In this document: one piece after another, positions 11,953 to 16,674 of the stretch
Numbering within the stretch: the first letter of the stretch is position 1
Layout of the letters: every line of letters begins with the position of its first letter
Assembly (NCBI GenBank): GCA_021604925.1
Contig: BQJX01000008.1
Span: 1-16,674 of the forward strand
From: Gemmatimonadota bacterium
GTDB lineage: Bacteria > ARS69
DNA: 16,674 nt
Direction of reading: 5' to 3'
The notes under the pieces: model-generated
The model's input: the letters and a program-made list of their open reading frames with translations, nothing else
Told to the model about the DNA's origin: nothing
Databases searched by the model: none
Translations under genes and position numbers: made by a program

Positions 11953-13560
11953 ATGCCGCACGTGAAAACCGGACCGGTCCAGGTGGAAACTCCCGAGGAG
12001 ATCGCGCGCGAGATCGCGACCTTCGACGAGCTGCAGTCCAAGTTGCGCCGCCAGTGGGAGGGCATCCGCTCATCCCCCCACTGGGAACACACCTCGGTCG
12101 TGGTCCCGTCCATCAGCTTCGACCAGGAAGAACTCTCGAAGATCGCGGGCGTTCCCTACTACGAGGAACGTCTGCTGTTCACGCTGATGCGCCTCCGGCA
12201 TCCGGGAGCCCACGTGATCTACGTGACCGGTCGTCCGGTGCACCCCGAGATCGTGGACTACTACCTGCAGCTGCTGGTGGGCGTTCCGGCCAGCCACGCG
12301 CGCAAGCGGGTGGCCTTCTTCTGCGTGCAGGACGCCAGTCCGCAGCCGTTGTCGCGCAAGATCTGGGAGCGGCCCCGGCTGGTGGCCAGGATCCGCAAGC
12401 TGTTCGGCGATCCGGACCGCGCCTACCTCACGTGCTTCAACTCCAGTGTCTGGGAGCGCAAACTGGCGGTGGCGCTGGGCATACCGCTGAACGGCCTCGA
12501 TCCGAGTCTGGTGCATCTGGGCACCAAGAGCGGTTCCCGCGAGACGTTCCGAGCGGCGGGAGTTCCGTGTCCGGCGGGATTCGAGCATCTCCACACCAAG
12601 GACGAGATCCTGGAGGCGCTCTCCGAACTGGAGAAGCAGCGGCCCGGCTTGCGTCGCGCCGTGCTCAAGCTGAACGACGGGTTCTCGGGCGAAGGCAACG
12701 CGCTGCTCACGTATCCGAAGGACCTGCCCAAGTCCGGCAAGGCGCGACTGGACGCGCTCGGCGAGGCGCTGGCGGATCTGGAGTGGTCGGCCGAAGAGGA
12801 AACGACGGCCTGGTACTTCCGCAAGTTCGGCGAGATGGGCGGCGTGGTGGAGGAGTTCGTGGAAGCCCGGGAGGTCCGCTCTCCGAGCGCGCAGGTGCGG
12901 ATCCGCCCCGACGGATCGTGCGAACTCCTCTCGACCCACGAGCAGCTCCTCGGCGGCCAGACCGGGCAGGTGTACCTGGGTTGCCGCTTCCCCGCGAAGG
13001 ACGACTATCGCCTCGCACTGCAGCGGGCGGCGCTGCAGGTGGCGGAGACGCTGGCCGCGCAGGGCGTGGTCAGCCGACTCGCGGTGGACTTTCTCGCCGT
13101 GCGCGATCCGGGCGAGGAGTGGCGCATCTATGCGATCGAGATCAACCTGCGGATGGGGGGGACCACGCATCCGTTCATGGCGCTCCAGTTCCTGACCGGC
13201 GGCGAACTGGTTCCCGAGGACGGCCTGTTTCTTTCGCGGTACGGACAGCACAAGTACTACGTGGCCACCGACGGGCTCGTGTCGCCGTCGTATCGGGGAC
13301 TCCTTCCCGAGGATCTGATGGAGATCCTGTCCAAGCACGGGCTGCACTACCAGCCGTCCACGGAGACCGGCGTTCTCTTCCACATGATCGGCGCGCTGTC
13401 GGAATTCGGGAAGGTGGGCGTAACGTGCCTGGGCAACTCGCCGGAGGAAGCGGAGCAGTTCTACCGCTGGACCGTGGAGGTCCTGGACCAGGAGACGGGC
13501 GCCCAGAAGCGCGGCCAGATGCAGACCATGCTGGACCAGAGCCTTCCGCACATGGAGTAG
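11953..13560 (+). CDS. Stand-alone ATP-grasp ligase, PGM1-like (putative peptide/amino acid ligase)
   Basis: A 535-residue soluble protein. Residues about 45-210 look like the pre-ATP-grasp region of PGM1-related proteins: HVIYVTGRPV (87-96), RVAFFCVQDASPQPLSRKIW with RPRLVARIRKL, then LGTKSGSRETFRAAGVPCP (189-207). The ATP-grasp core follows. VLKLNDGFSGEGN (237-249) gives the nucleotide-binding Lys239 and a glycine-rich loop, VVEEFVEA (298-305) is the hinge, and D379 with E396-x-N398-x-R400 in EINLRMGGTTHP supplies the Mg2+ and phosphate ligands. The last part, GVLFHMIGALSEFGKVGVTC...SPEEAEQFY, resembles the PGM1 C-terminal domain of the pheganomycin peptide ligase. Such enzymes activate a carboxylate as acyl phosphate and join it to an amine. 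Substrates are unknown. ATG 11953 has AAGGAG 5 nt upstream. It is divergent from mmsA and convergent with an ABC exporter operon. The PGM1 match is from memory of the family. Confidence 0.72.
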   Translation: MPHVKTGPVQVETPEEIAREIATFDELQSKLRRQWEGIRSSPHWEHTSVVVPSISFDQEELSKIAGVPYYEERLLFTLMRLRHPGAHVIYVTGRPVHPEIVDYYLQLLVGVPASHARKRVAFFCVQDASPQPLSRKIWERPRLVARIRKLFGDPDRAYLTCFNSSVWERKLAVALGIPLNGLDPSLVHLGTKSGSRETFRAAGVPCPAGFEHLHTKDEILEALSELEKQRPGLRRAVLKLNDGFSGEGNALLTYPKDLPKSGKARLDALGEALADLEWSAEEETTAWYFRKFGEMGGVVEEFVEAREVRSPSAQVRIRPDGSCELLSTHEQLLGGQTGQVYLGCRFPAKDDYRLALQRAALQVAETLAAQGVVSRLAVDFLAVRDPGEEWRIYAIEINLRMGGTTHPFMALQFLTGGELVPEDGLFLSRYGQHKYYVATDGLVSPSYRGLLPEDLMEILSKHGLHYQPSTETGVLFHMIGALSEFGKVGVTCLGNSPEEAEQFYRWTVEVLDQETGAQKRGQMQTMLDQSLPHME

Positions 13561-13564
13561 GGGA

Positions 13565-13589
13565 GGCGCGGCCGACGCTGCACCGCGCC
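13565..13589. terminator. Weak hairpin between convergent ATP-grasp and ABC genes
   Basis: GGCGCGG (13565-13571) pairs with CCGCGCC (13583-13589) over an 11-nt loop in the 49-bp convergent gap. There is no T-run in either direction, so it is at most a weak or factor-dependent terminator. Confidence 0.3.
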
Positions 13590-13609
13590 CCACTCCGGTC
13601 GTGCCGGGA

Positions 13610-15499
13610 TCATGCCGGCCCCGGCGACCAGGCCTCCGGGCCGCCTTCGTCCCACGTGGTTCCGCGGCCCACGTCCAGACGACTCTGCTGAATGAACAGC
13701 TCGTGGTAGCGTCCGCCCCGGGCCAGCAGTTCCGCGTGGGAGCCCTGCTCGCGGATCTTCCCGCCATCGATGACCAGGATCCGATCGGCCGACCGGATGG
13801 TGGACAGGCGGTGCGCGATCACGAAACTCGTGCGGCCCTCGAGAACCTTGGCGACCCCATCCTGAATGCGACGTTCCGTTTCCGTATCCACGGAGGACGT
13901 CGCTTCGTCCATGATCAGGATTCGCGGCTGCGCCAGGATGGCGCGCGCGAACGAGATCAGTTGCTTCTGGCCCGTGGACAGGCGATTGCCGCCTTCGCCT
14001 ACTTCGCTCTGGTAGCCGTGTTCCATTCCGGTCACGAACTCGTGCGCCCCGACCAGTCGCGCGGCCTGCTCCACCGCGTCCGGTGATGCGTCCAGCCGAC
14101 CGTAGCGGATGTTCTCCGCCACCGACCCGCTGAAGAGATGCGGTGTCTGCAACACGATTCCCAGTTGCGATTGGAGCCACGACAGGCTTCGCTCGCGATA
14201 GTCCGTCCCGTCGAACAGGACCCGCCCTTTCGTGGGCTCGTAGAATCGACAGAGCAGGCTCACCAGCGTGGTCTTGCCGCCGCCGGTCGGGCCCACCAGG
14301 GCGATGGTCTCGCCCGCGCGGACTTCCAGATCCAGGTCGTGCAGCACCGGGTCTCCCGTTTCGTAGCGGAAGTCCACGTGGTCGAAGCGGATCGTCTCGA
14401 AGCCGGTGGGCCCCCCGTCCGCGGCCAGCGACGGATCCGCGGACGTGCGGGTCCGGTGACTCGCAATGGCCGCCCGCACCTCGGGCGAGTCCTGGATCTC
14501 GGGCACCGCCTCCACCAGACCCATCACGCGCTCGGCCGAGGCCTGCGCCATCTGCATTTCCGCGAACCAGTGGGCCATCTCCTGGATCGGATCGAAGAAG
14601 TGGCGCGTGTACGCCATGAACGCCATCAGCGTGCCCACCGTGATGGTACCCGCGGCCATGTCCAGCCCGCCCAGGTTCAGAGCCACCGCGGCGGCGACCG
14701 CACCCAGCGAGACGGCGATCGGCAGGTAGAGCGCCGACTGCAGCGCGTTCCGCACCGAGGCCGAGAACATCTCCGTGGTCAGGCCCCGGAAGTCGGCGAG
14801 ATTCTCCTGCTCCCGCGCAAAGACCTTGGTGGTGCGCACGCCCATGATCGCCTCGTTGATCGAGGCCGTGATCCGGGAGTTGGTCTTGCGCACCTTGCGG
14901 GCGCTCTTGAGAATCCGCCGCTGGAACTGGGCGCTCACCCAGGCCAGCACGGGAATCACGGCCAACACGACCAGCGCCAGTCGCGCGTTCATCAGGAACA
15001 TGGCCACGGCGATCGTGGTCATGAGCGTGGTTCCCCAGAAGATATCCAGGATCCCCCACGCCATGATGTTGGACAGCCGTTCGCAGTCCGAGGTCATGCG
15101 GGCCATGAGCCAGCCGACCGGGCGATGGTCAAAGAACGAGAACGACAGCCGCTGCAGGTTCTCGAAGCCGTCGCGTCGGATGTCGTGGCTCACGTGCGTG
15201 CGGATCTTTCCCGCCAGCCAGATGAACCGCCACACCGCCACCGAGATCACCGTGGTGAGTCCGAAGAACGCCCACAGGTAGCGCGCGAGCCGCACGTCGC
15301 TGCCGCGCTCCACGATCTCGTCGACCAGTTCCCGTGTCACCAGGGGAATCAACGCGTCCGCCGTCGCCGTGAGCACGGCGAACATGATCAGCAGCAGCAC
15401 CTCCCGTCGGTACGGGCGCGTGTAGCCGAACAGTTTCTTCCAGACTTCGAAGTCGAAGCGTCGGTTGTACGACTCCTCGATCGGGGATCCGGGGGTCAT
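13610..15499 (-). CDS. ABC exporter half-transporter, subunit with the catalytic Glu
   Basis: A 629-residue fused permease-ATPase (ABC type I exporter, MsbA/LmrA/BmrA-like fold). Membrane helices lie at about 33-55, 73-95, 145-170, 172-190, 255-280 and 285-305. The nucleotide-binding domain has Walker A GPTGGGKT (403-410), Q-loop Q451 in GIVLQTP, signature LSTGQ (507-511, altered from LSGGQ), Walker B ILIMDE with E532, D-loop SSVD and switch H563 in IAHRLS. With the partner encoded just upstream it should form a heterodimer whose working ATP site uses this Walker A/B and the partner's LSGGQ. The start is ATG 15499: AGGAGGG lies 6 nt upstream and the codon overlaps the partner's TGA (ATGA). 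A longer frame to 15586 would overlap the partner by 91 nt. The substrate (drug, lipid or peptide) cannot be told. A charged linker (about 335-365) joins the two domains. Confidence 0.92.
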   Translation of the reverse strand: MTPGSPIEESYNRRFDFEVWKKLFGYTRPYRREVLLLIMFAVLTATADALIPLVTRELVDEIVERGSDVRLARYLWAFFGLTTVISVAVWRFIWLAGKIRTHVSHDIRRDGFENLQRLSFSFFDHRPVGWLMARMTSDCERLSNIMAWGILDIFWGTTLMTTIAVAMFLMNARLALVVLAVIPVLAWVSAQFQRRILKSARKVRKTNSRITASINEAIMGVRTTKVFAREQENLADFRGLTTEMFSASVRNALQSALYLPIAVSLGAVAAAVALNLGGLDMAAGTITVGTLMAFMAYTRHFFDPIQEMAHWFAEMQMAQASAERVMGLVEAVPEIQDSPEVRAAIASHRTRTSADPSLAADGGPTGFETIRFDHVDFRYETGDPVLHDLDLEVRAGETIALVGPTGGGKTTLVSLLCRFYEPTKGRVLFDGTDYRERSLSWLQSQLGIVLQTPHLFSGSVAENIRYGRLDASPDAVEQAARLVGAHEFVTGMEHGYQSEVGEGGNRLSTGQKQLISFARAILAQPRILIMDEATSSVDTETERRIQDGVAKVLEGRTSFVIAHRLSTIRSADRILVIDGGKIREQGSHAELLARGGRYHELFIQQSRLDVGRGTTWDEGGPEAWSPGPA

Positions 15500-16674
15500 G
15501 GTCTTCCCTCCTGCGCCGTGGACGACCGGGCCGCCCGTTCCAGGTCCTGCTGAAGGTCTTCTTCCTGTGCGCCCTGAATGGCCCACAGACGTCGATAGGT
15601 CCCCGGCTCCTGGAGCAGGGTCTCGTGCGTGCCGGCCTGCTCCACCGAACCGTTCGCGAACACGAGAATGTGATCCGCGGCCGCCACCGACGAGAGCCGA
15701 TGGGCGATCACGATGGTCGTGTGCCGTCCCTTGCGTTCCCGCAGCGCGCGCAGGATCCGGGTTTCCGTTCCGGAGTCCACGGCGCTGAGCGCGTCGTCCA
15801 GCACGAGGATCGGCGGATCCTTGAGCAGCGCCCGCGCGATCGACAGTCGCTGCCGCTGCCCGCCCGAGAGGGTCACTCCGCGCTCACCCACGAGGGTGTC
15901 GTAACCCGACTCGAACTCCGCGATCGAGCGATGGATGTCCGCCGCGGTCGTGGCTTCCACGACTTCTTCCAGGGTCGCTTCGCGACGACCCAGGCGGACG
16001 TTCGCGCCGATCGTCTTGGAGTACAGGAACGGCTCCTGCAGCACCGTGCCCACCTGAGATCTCACGAATCCACGAGGCAGGCTCCGGATCTCGTGCCCGT
16101 CGAGCAGGATCTCGCCCTGCCCGTAGTCGTACAGTCGCAGCAGCAGGTTCACGAACGTGGACTTGCCCGAACCCGGAGGTCCCACCAGGGCGAGCGTTTG
16201 CCCGGCTTGCAGGTGGAACGACAGGTCCTGCAGGACCTCGTGGTCGCCGAACGAGTAGGAGAGGCCGCGAACTTCCAGCTCTCCCCGGATCTCCGGCAGC
16301 GGCTCGGGGCTCACGACGTCGCTCGCGGACTCCTCTTCGGCGTCGAGCACGTCCCCCAGGCGCGACAGCGCCACCAGTGCCTTGCCGGCGTCCGTGAGCA
16401 CGCGGCCCATGTGCCGGACCGGCCAGATCACCATGGACTGGTACGACAGGAACGCGAACAGCGTCCCCACGGTGAGGCGCCCCTGCAGCAGCCACCACGC
16501 GCCGAACCCGAGCGTGAGCCCCATCTGGGCAAAGCACAGGAAGTCCGACGCCGACCAGTACACTCCCAGCAGGCGGATCAGCCGATGGTTCCGGTCCCGG
16601 AACCGGCCGTTCGCGTCGGCGAACTTGGCGCACTCGTAGTCCTGCCGCGCAAACGCCCGGACCACGCGGATCCC
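15496..16674 (-). CDS. ABC exporter half-transporter, subunit with degenerate Walker B, truncated by window edge
   Basis: Only the last 392 codons are in the window. The frame is open to the edge and begins GIRVVRAFARQ, the conserved intracellular-loop segment of ABC exporters, so the first third of the protein lies outside. Helices at about codons 40-62 and 68-85 complete the membrane domain. Counting from the GTG at 16665, the nucleotide-binding domain shows Walker A GPPGSGKS (162-169), Q-loop VLQEP (208-212), a canonical LSGGQ (266-270), Walker B ILVLDD and H322 in IAHRLS. The residue after the Walker B Asp is Asp291 (GAC at 15793-15795) instead of the catalytic Glu. This defines the degenerate site of heterodimeric exporters such as TM287/288, BmrCD and LmrCD. 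It is first of the two ABC genes and overlaps the second by 4 nt. A Gln/Glu-rich tail (about 364-389) follows the last strand. Confidence 0.93.
   Translation of the reverse strand, partial: GIRVVRAFARQDYECAKFADANGRFRDRNHRLIRLLGVYWSASDFLCFAQMGLTLGFGAWWLLQGRLTVGTLFAFLSYQSMVIWPVRHMGRVLTDAGKALVALSRLGDVLDAEEESASDVVSPEPLPEIRGELEVRGLSYSFGDHEVLQDLSFHLQAGQTLALVGPPGSGKSTFVNLLLRLYDYGQGEILLDGHEIRSLPRGFVRSQVGTVLQEPFLYSKTIGANVRLGRREATLEEVVEATTAADIHRSIAEFESGYDTLVGERGVTLSGGQRQRLSIARALLKDPPILVLDDALSAVDSGTETRILRALRERKGRHTTIVIAHRLSSVAAADHILVFANGSVEQAGTHETLLQEPGTYRRLWAIQGAQEEDLQQDLERAARSSTAQEGRP
15506..15512 (-). promoter_or_regulatory. Ribosome binding site deciding the start of the second ABC gene
   Basis: AGGAGGG on the minus strand ends 6 nt before ATG 15499 and lies inside the 3' end of the upstream ABC gene. 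It supports the short start over the in-frame codon at 15586. Confidence 0.75.

Noticed and set aside
12070..13767. About 565-codon minus-strand frame opposite the ATP-grasp gene
   Set aside because: No recognisable motifs, and the opposite strand carries a coherent ATP-grasp protein with a good ribosome binding site.
14138..15553. About 471-codon plus-strand frame opposite the second ABC gene
   Set aside because: His/Arg/Gln-rich translation with no domain. The minus strand encodes a complete ABC half-transporter.
15500..15586. N-terminal extension of the second ABC gene by 29 residues
   Set aside because: The extension is Gly/Pro/Arg-rich, overlaps the upstream ABC gene by 91 nt and lies before the real ribosome binding site and ATGA junction.
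1..16674. Mobile element, phage, CRISPR or defence system
   Set aside because: No transposase, integrase, terminal repeats, spaced direct repeats or known defence domains were found. All genes share similar high-GC codon use.

Overview
The window comes from a high-GC, Gram-negative-type bacterium. The strong G/C third-position bias also opens long spurious frames opposite most genes. A class III prepilin behind a sigma-54-type promoter, a membrane-anchored DUF4384-like protein and a heterodimeric ABC exporter fit groups such as Myxococcota, Gemmatimonadota or related uncultured lineages. The sequence alone does not settle the phylum. No rRNA, tRNA, insertion sequence, CRISPR array or attachment site was seen.

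Left part (1-2580). The 3' end of a membrane-anchored DUF4384-like gene runs convergently into a gene for a JmjC/cupin-8-like putative iron oxygenase on the minus strand. Divergent from the latter is a type IV pilin or pseudopilin gene. It has a near-consensus sigma-54 promoter, a strong ribosome binding site and, behind it, a powerful intrinsic terminator preceded by a second hairpin.

Central part (2662-11805). This is a compact locus for reductive pyrimidine catabolism. An NCS2/NAT-type nucleobase permease on the plus strand converges on a six-gene minus-strand operon: mmsA (CoA-acylating methylmalonate/malonate semialdehyde dehydrogenase), a nitrilase-family beta-ureidopropionase, dihydropyrimidinase, a class III (AGXT2-like) aminotransferase, preT and preA. 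Together they can import uracil or thymine and reduce it (PreT-PreA). They can then open the ring (dihydropyrimidinase), release ammonia and CO2 (ureidopropionase), transaminate beta-alanine or beta-aminoisobutyrate, and convert the semialdehyde to acetyl-CoA or propionyl-CoA. Junctions are tight (4-nt ATGA overlap, directly abutting TAGATG, 8-nt overlap), so the genes are probably co-transcribed and translationally coupled. No dedicated regulator lies in the window.

Right part (11953-16674). Divergent from mmsA is a stand-alone ATP-grasp enzyme resembling the PGM1-type peptide ligases. It converges on an operon of two ABC half-transporters. The first is cut by the window edge. The pair shows the asymmetry of heterodimeric exporters with one degenerate ATP site: an Asp replaces the catalytic Glu in one subunit and LSTGQ replaces LSGGQ in the other. 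The ATP-grasp enzyme has the least predictable function in the window, and its link to the exporter is only positional.
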